This document shows, in pieces, positions 41,857-51,497 of a stretch of DNA of 64,000 nt. How positions within the stretch are numbered: the first letter of the stretch is position 1; each line of letters opens with the position of its first letter. Below the pieces are notes generated by a model. That model was given only the letters and a program-made list of their open reading frames with translations, did not search any database and was not told the DNA's origin. Location of the stretch: assembly GCA_029263415.1 (NCBI GenBank), contig JAJCXN010000023.1, positions 124,001 through 188,000 of the forward strand, read 5' to 3'. The position numbers and the translations under genes are program-made. This stretch comes from Acidobacteriota bacterium (GTDB lineage: Bacteria; Acidobacteriota; Thermoanaerobaculia; Multivoradales; Multivoraceae).

Positions 41857-43380
41857 CTTCGGATTGGCCGCAACTGCGGCGCGTAGTGCTGCAATCGAAC
41901 GGCGTACTTGAGCGGCATCAGTGCGATGGTTCATCACCACCAGCCGCAGGGCGCTGCGGCCGCCCAACGTGGTGCCCGAAACCAACACATCTCCGCCCTT
42001 GAGCAGATGTTGCACCAAATCGAGATCGCGCTGCGCGCGCTCCTGCTCCGACTCTCCATCTTGCGCCGCCACCCGGAACACCACCACTGAAAGGTGTCGA
42101 CTGATCACTTCGAACTCGGGCGCTGTTCGCAAGAGGTCTTCCGCCATCTCTGCCAGAGCCAAGTCGGCTTCTATCTCGCGTCGCAGTGCATCGACGCCGA
42201 CCGAGCGCATCAGCAACCACACTGGTAGCGCGCGCGTCGGGCGCGAGAGTTCAGCTCCGCGATCGAAGAAGTTCACCTCCTCGCGCGACACATCCCGCAG
42301 ATACTCCCCGGAGGCTGCGAAGGCGGCAGCTAGCGCGCCAGGTCGCCGCACCAACAAGCAGCCGTGCCCCATCGGGGTATAGAGCCACTTATGAGGATCT
42401 AGGGTCAGCGAGTCTGCTAGCTCCAAGCCCGCCAGTAGCGGTCGCGCCGCGGGACTGAGCGCCGCGAAGCCTCCGTACGCGCCATCCACGTGAAACCAGA
42501 CATCCGCTTCGCGAGCGGCCTGGGCGAGCTCAAGCAACGGGTCGACCACGCCGGTGTTCGTGGTACCGGCATTCGCACACACAAACAACGGCGTCAGCCC
42601 AGCCGACCGATCGTTCGCGAAGGTCTGCTGAGCCGCCGCGACGTCAATGCGTAGGTCCGCGTCGGTCGCCAGGTACCGGATCTGAGAGTCCTCGAAACCA
42701 AGGACCCGCGCAGCTTTCTCCATCGACGCATGTCCTTGACTCGAAACATAGACCAGCGCTTTTGCCCGCACTCCGTCGGACCTGGACTGGTCGGACCTGG
42801 ACTGGTCAGAGCTGGGCTGGTCGGAGCTGGGCTGGTCGGAGCTGGGCAGGGTCGCACGAGCAGCAGCCAGAGCTCCCAGGTTGGCCATCGAACCACCGCT
42901 GGTGAAGATGCCATCCGCGTCGCGCGCGTAGCCCACTGACTCGGCGACCCAACGCAAGGTCTCAAGCTCTAAGGCGCTAAAGGACGCACCCCCTAGGCTG
43001 CTTCCAACAAACGGGTTAAGACCGCCGGTAAGGAGCATGCCCAGGGTGCCGTAGAACGAGCCGGGCGTTGGGATGTAAGCGTGAAACCGCGGGTGTGTCA
43101 CTTGCGTCATCTTAGATACAACCCGTTCCTGCACAAAGCCTAGTGATTCCTCAAAGGGAGTCGGGCTCATTGGCAGCGGCTCGGCTAGATCCGCTCTCAC
43201 GACGTCAGTGGCCTGCAGGTTGGCCACTGGCAACTCGCTCAGGCCACTCCAATGCTCCACCAGCCAGTCAATCGCCAGGTAGCCGAGCCGACGCATCTCC
43301 TCGGGAGACGGATCGATGCCTAGGCGTACCTCACTATGGCCGGAGTTCGCGGCCGCTCCGTTGGTCTTGTCTTCAGTCAT
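41833..43380 (-). CDS. Group II PLP-dependent decarboxylase (aromatic amino acid decarboxylase-like)
   Basis: About 515 residues of the AADC/GAD-like family: GSFYGTLGMLLTGGLNPF near the substrate gate, FTSGGSMANLGALAAAR, VHVDGAYGGF in variant form (WFHVDGAYGGFAAL), and the PLP lysine in LTLDPHKWLYTPMGHGC. The start at 43380 is preferred over 43440, which overlaps the divergent phosphatase promoter. A SSDQ-rich loop encoded by a 15-bp repeat is inserted near residues 184-205. It probably decarboxylates an aromatic L-amino acid; specificity is open. Confidence 0.88.
   Translation of the reverse strand: MTEDKTNGAAANSGHSEVRLGIDPSPEEMRRLGYLAIDWLVEHWSGLSELPVANLQATDVVRADLAEPLPMSPTPFEESLGFVQERVVSKMTQVTHPRFHAYIPTPGSFYGTLGMLLTGGLNPFVGSSLGGASFSALELETLRWVAESVGYARDADGIFTSGGSMANLGALAAARATLPSSDQPSSDQPSSDQSRSDQSRSDGVRAKALVYVSSQGHASMEKAARVLGFEDSQIRYLATDADLRIDVAAAQQTFANDRSAGLTPLFVCANAGTTNTGVVDPLLELAQAAREADVWFHVDGAYGGFAALSPAARPLLAGLELADSLTLDPHKWLYTPMGHGCLLVRRPGALAAAFAASGEYLRDVSREEVNFFDRGAELSRPTRALPVWLLMRSVGVDALRREIEADLALAEMAEDLLRTAPEFEVISRHLSVVVFRVAAQDGESEQERAQRDLDLVQHLLKGGDVLVSGTTLGGRSALRLVVMNHRTDAAQVRRSIAALRAAVAANPKLAGDQSA
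42776..42850 (+). repeat. 15-bp in-frame minisatellite in decarboxylase gene
   Basis: Five contiguous units: tcggacctggactgg twice, tcagagctgggctgg, tcggagctgggctgg, tcggagctgggcagg. On the coding strand it reads SSDQP/SRSDQ-type repeats. This is the longest 15-bp array in the window. Confidence 0.92.
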
Positions 43381-43458
43381 CGCTTCCTTGCTCTTTGGCT
43401 TTGTGTTCGCGACCCTCCGAGCGACTCGGAGCGACCGCAAGACGATACAGTTCGCAGC

Positions 43459-44805
43459 GTGAATCTACCGTCTTACCAAGAACTCGTGCGCCTACCAGAA
43501 GGTCGCGCATTTGAGTGGATGCTGAATGCCAAGAACCTGCAGCGACTGCACTGGTTTCTTGGAGCATTGTCTTTGTTTGGCTTCTCGATCTTGGTCTACC
43601 GATTGTTCGAAGCCAACTGGCTTGCGATTCTAGGCCCAATCGGGCTCTTGGCGGTCGCTCGAGCATCCTTGACGTTGGGTGAAGGGCGCCTGGCCAAGAA
43701 GGAATTCCGCGGCTTCTTGCTGATCAGCCTTGCCCTGTGTTTCGTGCTCGGAGCGATTCAGCTACCGGAGTACGCCAGGGCTCCGGTGATCGCAGGGATG
43801 CTCGGCTCGCTGTCCCTGCTCTTGTTCCGACTGCGACTGGTGGACACCATCCTCTTGCTGATGGTGCTCTTGGGCATCGCCGGACTCCCCTTTTGGCTAC
43901 ATCAAGGCAGCCTCGAAGCACTAGCCACCCAGGCCGCCATCGCGATCACTGTGGTCGCCCTCTCGATCCCAGCCCTGCGCAGAGATCGTCGAGACTTCGC
44001 GGAGCGATTCCAAATCGAGCGGAGCCGCGATCGCGAACAATCCAGGATGCGCAAGGAGCTTGATTCCGCTCGCCAGATTCAGCTGAGCATGCTGCCGAGG
44101 CGGGACCCTCAGTTCCCGGGTCTCGATATCTCAGCAGCGTCCCTGCCAGCTGCTGAAGTCGGTGGCGACTACTACGAGTACTTCCCGCTCGATGATGACC
44201 GACTGGTGGTCGTATTAGCAGACGTCGCCGGTCATGGTGTGGCCAGCGGCCTACTCTTATCGGGCGTGCGCAGTTGCCTACATCTGATGAAGGGCCAAGA
44301 TCAGAGCGCCGCTGACATTGTCAGCCAGCTCGATCAAATGGTTCGAGACACCACTGAAAAGCGCATGTTCATCACCTTGGCCTACGCACTATTCGACCTC
44401 AAAGCGCGCCAACTGGTGCTCGCCTCAGCTGGCCACCCACCACCAATTATCCTCCGCAACGGTGTTGCCAGTATTCCCATGATCGAGTCGCCGCCACTCG
44501 GAACTCAACTGCCCCACACCTTCGTCGAGCGAAGCATCGACCTCGAGTTGGGCGATCGAATCGTGCTCTACACCGACGGTCTCACTGAGATGACTAGCGA
44601 CGACGGCGAGATGTACGGAGAAGATCGGCTCGCGGCTCGTATCGCCCGCATCGCGCCAGAACACAACGCCCGAGCTGTGCGCGAGGCCGTGCTCACCGAC
44701 GTTTGGAACTACAAAGGCAACGACGAGCAAATGGACGATGTGACCTTGGTCTCGATCAAGCTCGTCGAGCCGACCTCCGCAGCCGAGTCGCGACCGTCAC
44801 AGTGA
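43459..44805 (+). CDS. Membrane-anchored SpoIIE/RsbU-type PP2C phosphatase
   Basis: 448 residues from the GTG at 43459. About six hydrophobic helices occupy residues 35-180, a coiled coil with RSRDREQSRMRKELDSARQIQ follows, then the SpoIIE phosphatase domain: VGGDYYEYFPLDDDRLVVVLADVAGHG (metal-binding Asp residues), ASAGHPPPIIL and LYTDGLTEM, ending with DDVTLVSI. Such phosphatases dephosphorylate anti-anti-sigma factors in partner-switching. No STAS or anti-sigma gene is adjacent. It is coupled by a 4-nt overlap to an alpha/beta hydrolase. The longer frame back to 43336 lies in the divergent promoter and is rejected. Confidence 0.87.
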   Translation: MNLPSYQELVRLPEGRAFEWMLNAKNLQRLHWFLGALSLFGFSILVYRLFEANWLAILGPIGLLAVARASLTLGEGRLAKKEFRGFLLISLALCFVLGAIQLPEYARAPVIAGMLGSLSLLLFRLRLVDTILLLMVLLGIAGLPFWLHQGSLEALATQAAIAITVVALSIPALRRDRRDFAERFQIERSRDREQSRMRKELDSARQIQLSMLPRRDPQFPGLDISAASLPAAEVGGDYYEYFPLDDDRLVVVLADVAGHGVASGLLLSGVRSCLHLMKGQDQSAADIVSQLDQMVRDTTEKRMFITLAYALFDLKARQLVLASAGHPPPIILRNGVASIPMIESPPLGTQLPHTFVERSIDLELGDRIVLYTDGLTEMTSDDGEMYGEDRLAARIARIAPEHNARAVREAVLTDVWNYKGNDEQMDDVTLVSIKLVEPTSAAESRPSQ

Positions 44806-45623
44806 ACCTCCGCTCCATCACGGTTCAGCAGCGAGGCAACTTTGTTTGTCGCGAAGTGGGGCCTAGCCTCCACTCCAACGACCCAGGCGCCCCACTTGCC
44901 ACCTTGCTCTGGATCCACGGCTTGGGCGAATCGGGACTTTGCTTCGAGCGGCTACTTTGCGCTCCTGAGCTCGGTTCGTATCAGCATGTCGCACCCGATC
45001 TGATCGGCTACGGACGGTCCACTTGGCCGCAGGAGGGAGCTGTGCTCTCACTCGCTGATCAAGCGCACGGCCTGAAGCGCCTCATCGAGACCGGGCTACC
45101 GGGTCGGGTGGTTGTGATTGGGCACTCGATGGGAGGCGTCGTCGGCCAACTCTTGTGCGAGGCAAAACCGGAGGCGGTGGTGGCCTTTGTGAACCTTGAA
45201 GGCAACCTGTCGTTGGGTGACTGCGGCTACTCGAGCAAGGCTTCACCACAAACTCTAGAGGAATTCACCTCTGTCGGCTTTGAGCGGCTCTTGGGCGAGA
45301 TCTTCGCAGCCGGCGCCAGCGATGCCGCGCATCGCTCCTACTTCGCGAGCTGCTCGCTAAGCCAGCCCGCGACCTTTCATCGCAACGCATGTGAGCTGGT
45401 CACCCTGTCGAAAGAGGAGGGACTAAGCCAAAGATTCGCCGCATTAGAGATCAACCGCGCTTTTGTACAGGGCCACCCCGATGGTGCTCCTGCCCGCTCC
45501 GCTGAACTGTTGCGCAAGAACGGCGTTGAGCCGCTGGTGTTTGAGCCCGCGGGCCATTGGCCCTTCATCGACCAGCATCAACCGTTTGTCGAGTGGCTCA
45601 CGGGATTCCTCGCAGATCTCTAG
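44802..45623 (+). CDS. Alpha/beta hydrolase (RsbQ-like position)
   Basis: 273 residues from the GTG at 44802 that overlaps the phosphatase stop (GTGA). The fold is clear: LLWIHGLGESGLCFERL (oxyanion loop), APDLIGYGRS, the nucleophile elbow VVIGHSMGGVVGQ and the catalytic His in FEPAGHWPFIDQHQPF. In Bacillus the hydrolase RsbQ partners the phosphatase RsbP; a hydrolase directly fused by overlap to a SpoIIE phosphatase suggests a similar sensor pair, but this hydrolase has no signal peptide and the link is inferred from position. Confidence 0.82.
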   Translation: MNLRSITVQQRGNFVCREVGPSLHSNDPGAPLATLLWIHGLGESGLCFERLLCAPELGSYQHVAPDLIGYGRSTWPQEGAVLSLADQAHGLKRLIETGLPGRVVVIGHSMGGVVGQLLCEAKPEAVVAFVNLEGNLSLGDCGYSSKASPQTLEEFTSVGFERLLGEIFAAGASDAAHRSYFASCSLSQPATFHRNACELVTLSKEEGLSQRFAALEINRAFVQGHPDGAPARSAELLRKNGVEPLVFEPAGHWPFIDQHQPFVEWLTGFLADL

Positions 45624-45682
45624 CTGGTCTCTAGACACAGTTTGCACGCAAAGGGCCTCGCTGGATGTCGTAAACTCAGGAC

Positions 45683-46096
45683 ATGCAATCACCTGAGTCG
45701 AATCAGCCTCTCGCCCCAGACGAGACGGCAATGAAGCGAACCGTCTACGTGATCGACGACGAACGGGCCATTGCCTCATTGATGGAGGCACTGCTACTCG
45801 AGGAGAACTACGAGGTCTTGGTCTCCCACTCGGGCGAGGAAGCGCTCGCGGAGCTGGCCGAGCATCCGCATCAGGTCGACCTCTTCCTCCTGGATGTCGT
45901 GCTACCTGGCATCTCCGGTCCAGACCTTGCCCAAGAACTCCGCAAGAGGTCACCGGATGCGGCGGTGATGTTCACTTCCGGCCACGGTGAAGGCGCAAAG
46001 CTCGCCCTCAAGCGCAGCAACCCAGGCGCTACGTTTCTCGCGAAGCCCTTCGACGCTAGCGACCTGACCAACGCCGTCGAGAGCGCCCTCGCCTAG
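45683..46096 (+). CDS. Stand-alone response regulator receiver
   Basis: A CheY-like receiver of 137 residues from 45683 (or 121 from the ATG at 45731). It shows the acidic pair in YVIDDERAI, the phosphoacceptor Asp in LFLLDVVLPG, Thr/Ser in MFTSGHGE and Lys in FLAKPFD. There is no output domain. It follows the phosphatase and hydrolase genes by 59 bases on the same strand, so it may feed into that pathway. No histidine kinase is adjacent. Confidence 0.87.
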   Translation: MQSPESNQPLAPDETAMKRTVYVIDDERAIASLMEALLLEENYEVLVSHSGEEALAELAEHPHQVDLFLLDVVLPGISGPDLAQELRKRSPDAAVMFTSGHGEGAKLALKRSNPGATFLAKPFDASDLTNAVESALA

Positions 46097-46204
46097 GAGA
46101 GCGGCGCTGAGAGCTGTCACCTGCACCAGCCGCAGCTCCTCCGACCTGACCGGGCGGATTCGGCTGATTGAGCACTGGCCAAACCAAGGGTCTGTGGGCA
46201 CCGC

Positions 46205-47278
46205 ATGATTTTCGAACCAGTACCAGTCGAACGGGCAGCGGGCTTGATCCTCGGCCACAACGTGGTCGACGAGAACGGCCGCAGGCGCTTGCGCAAAGGC
46301 ACCGTCATCCGCAACGAGGATGTTGCAGTCATGCAAACACTCGCTCTGGAGTTGGTGTGGACGGCACAACTCGAGCCCGGTGACATCGACGAGGACGCGG
46401 CGGCCCTCAGAGTCGCAAGATCCCTGTTGCAACCGGAGCAACCAGAATCACTGCACCTGGATTTGGTCGGCCCGCGTACCGGACGCGTCAACATGCGGGC
46501 AATGGAGCGAGGCGTATTGGTAGTGAACGAGGAGCCGGTCGCTGCGGTCAACCGCGCCGAGGGCATCACTTTCGCTACAGCTGCGCCCTTCAGCGTGGTC
46601 GACGCGGGTCGAACAGTGGCAACGGTCAAAATCCTGCCCTATGCACTGCCTGCTCAAACGGTCGATACTGCACTTGCGGGTGGTGATCGGTCAGCTCCCG
46701 CAGTCGCGGTGGTTCCCCTAGTACCCCGACGCGTGGCGTTGATCGTGTCGGGCAATGCGGGAGGCCGAGACAAGACCGTTTCAGGGTTCGAAACCAGCTT
46801 ACGCAACCGGCTGGTTGAGCTGAATGCCAGCCTCGAATCGGTGGAATTTGTTGAGAACGTTTCACTCTCGAGAGACGCGGTCACTAGCCAAACAGTGGCT
46901 GAGACCGCGGTCGCACCACTTGCAGCAGCGCTGCGACGAACGACTGGTGAAGTCGATCTTGTCCTGCTCGCGGGCGAGACGGCAATCCAGGATCGCCGTG
47001 ACATCGCACCGACCGCGATCGAGGCCGCGGGCGGCACTGTGACCTGCTTTGGGGCCCCTGTCGACCCAGGCAATCTGTTGCTCCTGGGACAAGTCCAGGG
47101 CACTGTGGTGCTCGGCGTGCCGGGTTGCGCGCGATCGCCAAAACTCAACATCGTCGACTTACTGCTGCCCAGACTGTTGGTCAAGCTCGAGGTAGCTCAA
47201 GAAGACATCGCCCAACTGGGCGTTGGCGGCTTGCTCGACGATGTTGCCGAGCGCCCGCTGCCTAGGCGCCTGATCTAG
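46205..47278 (+). CDS. MoeA/MoCF-type molybdopterin-binding protein
   Basis: A 357-residue protein with an N-terminal domain as in the stand-alone molybdopterin-binding proteins (GHNVVDENGRRRLRKGTVI) and a MoCF-BD-like core (VALIVSGNAGGR; DLVLLAGETAIQDRRDIAP; GTVVLGVPGCARSPKLN). The family is linked to cofactor delivery or modification for Mo enzymes; the frequently fused MobA-like C-terminal domain is absent. It faces the Mo enzyme gene msrP convergently, which supports a cofactor role. Its stop codon lies inside the first unit of a 15-bp repeat array. Confidence 0.72.
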   Translation: MIFEPVPVERAAGLILGHNVVDENGRRRLRKGTVIRNEDVAVMQTLALELVWTAQLEPGDIDEDAAALRVARSLLQPEQPESLHLDLVGPRTGRVNMRAMERGVLVVNEEPVAAVNRAEGITFATAAPFSVVDAGRTVATVKILPYALPAQTVDTALAGGDRSAPAVAVVPLVPRRVALIVSGNAGGRDKTVSGFETSLRNRLVELNASLESVEFVENVSLSRDAVTSQTVAETAVAPLAAALRRTTGEVDLVLLAGETAIQDRRDIAPTAIEAAGGTVTCFGAPVDPGNLLLLGQVQGTVVLGVPGCARSPKLNIVDLLLPRLLVKLEVAQEDIAQLGVGGLLDDVAERPLPRRLI

Positions 47279-47332
47279 GGGTGTCTGATCTAGGGGCGCC
47301 TGATCCATAGGGGTGCCTGATCTAGGGGTGCC
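47271..47332 (+). repeat. 15-bp repeats over a gene's stop codon
   Basis: Four units of consensus tgatctaggggtgcc: 47271, 47286, 47301 (17 bp, ccat variant) and 47318. The first contains the TAG stop of the MoCF protein, so the last codons of the gene have been reiterated into the gap before msrP's 3' end. Confidence 0.88.
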
Positions 47333-47357
47333 TGAGAACGCTTGGCTAGCGCTGGCG

Positions 47358-48386
47358 CTAGCGCGCGACCTGACCTGCCTTGAGCGGTTTCTGCGGCGTC
47401 GTCGGCTCATCCGGATACAAGCCAGCAACAAAATCGCCGTAGCCGTTGTAGATCGGAGTATCGAAGCGCTCTTGGTTGTGCAACCAATACGACTCCGCTT
47501 GACTCCAGCGCGGATGCGGAATATTTGGGTTGATGTTGGACAAGAACCCGTACTCGTGGGGTTGCACCTGCCAGAAGGTGGATGGCTCCTTCTCCAGCAG
47601 CTCGATCTTCACAATTGACTTGGGGTTCTTGAAGCCATACTTCCAAGGCACCACGATCCGCAACGGCGAGCCATGCTGCTTGAGCAGCGGCTCACCGTAG
47701 ATACCGGTGGCAACCATTGCTAGTTCGTTCATCGCTTCGTCCATCCGGAGGCCCTCAACGTAGGGCCAGTTGTAGTGGCTCGCGGCCTCAATGCCCGGCA
47801 TCTGCTTCGGTCGATTGGCCGTGGTGAAGCGGACAAACTTGGCCTTAGACGTCGGTTCGACCTTGTTGAGCAGTTTCGCCAACGGGAAGCCGCTCCACGG
47901 CACGGTCATGGCCCAACGCTCAACGCAGCGGAAGTGGTAGATGCGCTCCTCATGGGCGAATGCGAACACGTCATCGAGATCGAAGGTGGTCGGCTTGTTG
48001 CACTCACCAACGATCTTGACCTGCCAGGGCTCGACCTCGAAGTCCTCAACGTGCTTCCATACCGGACCGCCCCGGCCGGGCAAGAACTCATAGAAGTTGT
48101 TGTGTTGTGCTGCAATCTCTCGGGGAGTCTGCCCCGCGGGAATCGTGCTGGGCACCTTGCTGAATTTGGAGTTCAGCTTCGCCGGGAAAGTGTCAGGCCT
48201 GCTGAATGGCACCTCTACCGGCACTCGGGCCGGCGCTTGGGCCGCGGCAAGCGCCGGAGTAGAAGCTGCAGCGACACCGACCGCACCGAGCCCTAGAGCT
48301 GAGACGAACTTGCGTCGATCGAGAAAAATCTCTTTTGGGGTAACAGTCAGCCCGTTGCGGGCCGCGGTGGCGTTCTTCCAGTTCAT
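47358..48386 (-). CDS. msrP: Protein-methionine-sulfoxide reductase catalytic subunit
   Basis: Periplasmic molybdoenzyme (MsrP, formerly YedY) that repairs methionine sulfoxide in envelope proteins. A Tat signal with LDRRKFVSALGLGAVG follows MNWKNATAARNGLTVTPKE. The Mo-ligand Cys is in IYHFRCVERWAMTVPW, and FVRFTTANRPKQM, GIYGEPLLKQHGSPLRIVVPW and RWSQAESYW are all typical. The ATG at 48386 is used. The membrane heme partner msrQ is not adjacent. Substrate supply of oxidised Met-rich proteins may include the Met-rich protein at 60.5 kb, but this is speculation. Confidence 0.94.
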   Translation of the reverse strand: MNWKNATAARNGLTVTPKEIFLDRRKFVSALGLGAVGVAAASTPALAAAQAPARVPVEVPFSRPDTFPAKLNSKFSKVPSTIPAGQTPREIAAQHNNFYEFLPGRGGPVWKHVEDFEVEPWQVKIVGECNKPTTFDLDDVFAFAHEERIYHFRCVERWAMTVPWSGFPLAKLLNKVEPTSKAKFVRFTTANRPKQMPGIEAASHYNWPYVEGLRMDEAMNELAMVATGIYGEPLLKQHGSPLRIVVPWKYGFKNPKSIVKIELLEKEPSTFWQVQPHEYGFLSNINPNIPHPRWSQAESYWLHNQERFDTPIYNGYGDFVAGLYPDEPTTPQKPLKAGQVAR

Positions 48387-48542
48387 CAATGCTGCGCTCC
48401 TAACAATCAACGGCGAAACTCGCCGGGGGTCATGCTTCTGAATCGGTGCTCTGGCACAACCCAGTCGACCGCCTACAACGAACGAGCCTACCGAGGGTTC
48501 AAGATCCGCTCCTAGCCTACGTCATTCACCAATTTTTGCTAA

Positions 48543-49715
<1,173 letters not shown>

Positions 49716-49748
49716 AACGCGAGGAGTCGTAGGAGATCGTAGGACGTC

Positions 49749-51038
49749 TTAGCCGCTTGGATCTTGAGCGAGCACTCGGACTTCCGGTACGCTACGTTCT
49801 GATGCGCTGAGGTCCGACGTGCTGTGTTCCGACGTGCTGTGTTCCGACGTACTGAGGTCCGGCCGGTCCTCCACCAACTCATTGGTGAGAAACGCGCCTA
49901 GTGCTGTGCCAAGGCGCCGGGATCCTTGCGCATTGAAGTGCACATCATCGTAGAAGTTTTCGAGTATGGGCGCGATCTCGGCGGCCGCATCGAAGGCGAT
50001 CGCCTGCTCTTCCGCTGCGACCCGCAAGGTCGCTGCGTTGAATCGCTCAAGTTCCCGACCTAAGACTTCAGGCCGGTATCGCGTGCCGCAGCGAGAATCC
50101 ATGTGCAACGCCGCATCTTCCTCAGCCGTTAAACCCTCGTGCCAGAGAGTGGGCTGAGTAAGCAGCGCAACCCGGAAGCCCTCGGCTTGACCAATGCGCG
50201 CGATCAGCCGCAAGTGTCGCTCCATCAGGAGGGGATCAAGGTCGATCCGCTCGATCTCCGACACCGGTTCTTGCTGGCGGCGCCGGCGGCTTGCCACATA
50301 CGCTTCGCCGACGGCGTCTTGCAACAGCCATCCCTCAGCGGTGAAATAACGATCGCCCGACCATCGCTTCCCGGTATTGATCAAGAGCCGGCCGATGTGG
50401 CTTTCGGTCAGCAACAACTTGAAAGCCACCGAGCCAGTAATGCGCGCCTTCCCCGATGGTCCGGCGCCCCCTGTCTTCCCGGAATCGGGTTCGCACAGCA
50501 CTTGGGTGAGATCGTTGATACCCGCCAGCACAACGACCAAATCGGGCTCGACATGTAGAAACCGGTCCACGAGATTCGACAAATGCCCAAAGCTCCGTTC
50601 ACCGTCGACGCCAGCGTTGAACACTCGCACCGTTCTGTTTGGCACCCGAAGCGATTGCTCGAGTAACGCAGGCCAGGTTTCATCATCGTCGACGTAGGTG
50701 CAGCGGGTGGTACTTCCCCCCAAGGTGATCACGCGGAACTCGTCTGCTGGCTTGGGAAGGACGAGTTCATGATTCGAGCGAAGCCCTGCCGCGTTGGTGC
50801 TGAACTGCGTCGGCCCATTGAGCCCATGCAGGTTGTCCCCTGCGTCGAACGCCCGCTGTAGGTTGGGTTTGAACTTGTCGGGCGGGAGACGGAAATCCGC
50901 GTAGGTGTCGGCTTGCGGGACAACCGTGCGCACTACGACCTCGCCAACGACAAGCGAGAGCGCGAATGTAAGTAGAGCCAAGAGACTCTTGCCAAGCAAT
51001 GCATAGCGCGGCCGGATAACGGATCGACGGCCGGTCAA
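49749..51038 (-). CDS. SGNH/GDSL-family hydrolase, membrane-anchored
   Basis: 429 residues with one N-terminal transmembrane helix (LLGKSLLALLTFALSLVVG). The esterase block I is ITLGGSTTRC (nucleophile Ser), the Asn motif is VVLAGINDLT, and the catalytic Asp-His is in YDDVHFNAQGSRRLG. The active site would face the periplasm. Likely an O-acyl esterase on a glycan or lipid. The C-terminal 28 residues are a STSEHSTSEH-like repeat coded by 15-bp units and are not part of the fold. The 460 bases before the next gene contain only the fragment at 51301. Confidence 0.8.
   Translation of the reverse strand: MTGRRSVIRPRYALLGKSLLALLTFALSLVVGEVVVRTVVPQADTYADFRLPPDKFKPNLQRAFDAGDNLHGLNGPTQFSTNAAGLRSNHELVLPKPADEFRVITLGGSTTRCTYVDDDETWPALLEQSLRVPNRTVRVFNAGVDGERSFGHLSNLVDRFLHVEPDLVVVLAGINDLTQVLCEPDSGKTGGAGPSGKARITGSVAFKLLLTESHIGRLLINTGKRWSGDRYFTAEGWLLQDAVGEAYVASRRRRQQEPVSEIERIDLDPLLMERHLRLIARIGQAEGFRVALLTQPTLWHEGLTAEEDAALHMDSRCGTRYRPEVLGRELERFNAATLRVAAEEQAIAFDAAAEIAPILENFYDDVHFNAQGSRRLGTALGAFLTNELVEDRPDLSTSEHSTSEHSTSDLSASERSVPEVRVLAQDPSG
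49794..49868 (+). repeat. 15-bp in-frame repeat at the 3' end of the SGNH gene
   Basis: About five 15-bp units. The best are gaggtccgacgtgct (49809), gtgttccgacgtgct (49824) and gtgttccgacgtact (49839), with degenerate units on either side. On the coding strand it is repeated STSEH/STSDL. Confidence 0.88.
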
Positions 51039-51300
51039 GGTCGGGCTTCTTCTGCGCAGATCATTGGCGAGACAGTCTATCCGTGGCTCAGTTCGGGACC
51101 GCGCGACAAAACGGCCCTATTGAGCGGAAGAGTCTCATCATACTTCCCCGATGCTAGTCAGCTCTCGCCGAGAGAAGTGTGCGCACTCGATTCGATGGAC
51201 ACCGTCGCATTGGCGGGTGGCAACGATGGCTGAGAGAAATCCACGCCACCGTGACCACGGATGGCATTTTCGCATCGTCCAGCTTGCAGCAGGAGATTGC

Positions 51301-51492
51301 CTCGGCCAGGCGCTGGCGATCAAACAGCTGGAGTTCAGCTGGCCTTCGGGGGAACGTCAAGTACTCTTCGACCTACCGTCCGATCGGGGGCTGCACATCA
51401 GGGAAGGCAACGATTCCTGGCCCGAGGTCGCGGGGCCTAGAGCCACTCGACCTGGTGAAGAGAACTTGGCGCACGCTTCCCTGAAGTCCTGA
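51301..51492 (+). pseudogene. ASPIC/UnbV-domain fragment
   Basis: Codons from about 51301 to 51414 read IKQLEFSWPSGERQVLFDLP followed by SDRGLHIREG, a close match to the ASPIC/UnbV repeat that ends CRTAC1-type secreted proteins. The expected upstream FG-GAP repeats are missing. The surrounding 51039-51300 shows only short frames and no clear gene. Probably a gene remnant. Confidence 0.35.
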
Positions 51493-51497
51493 AGCCA

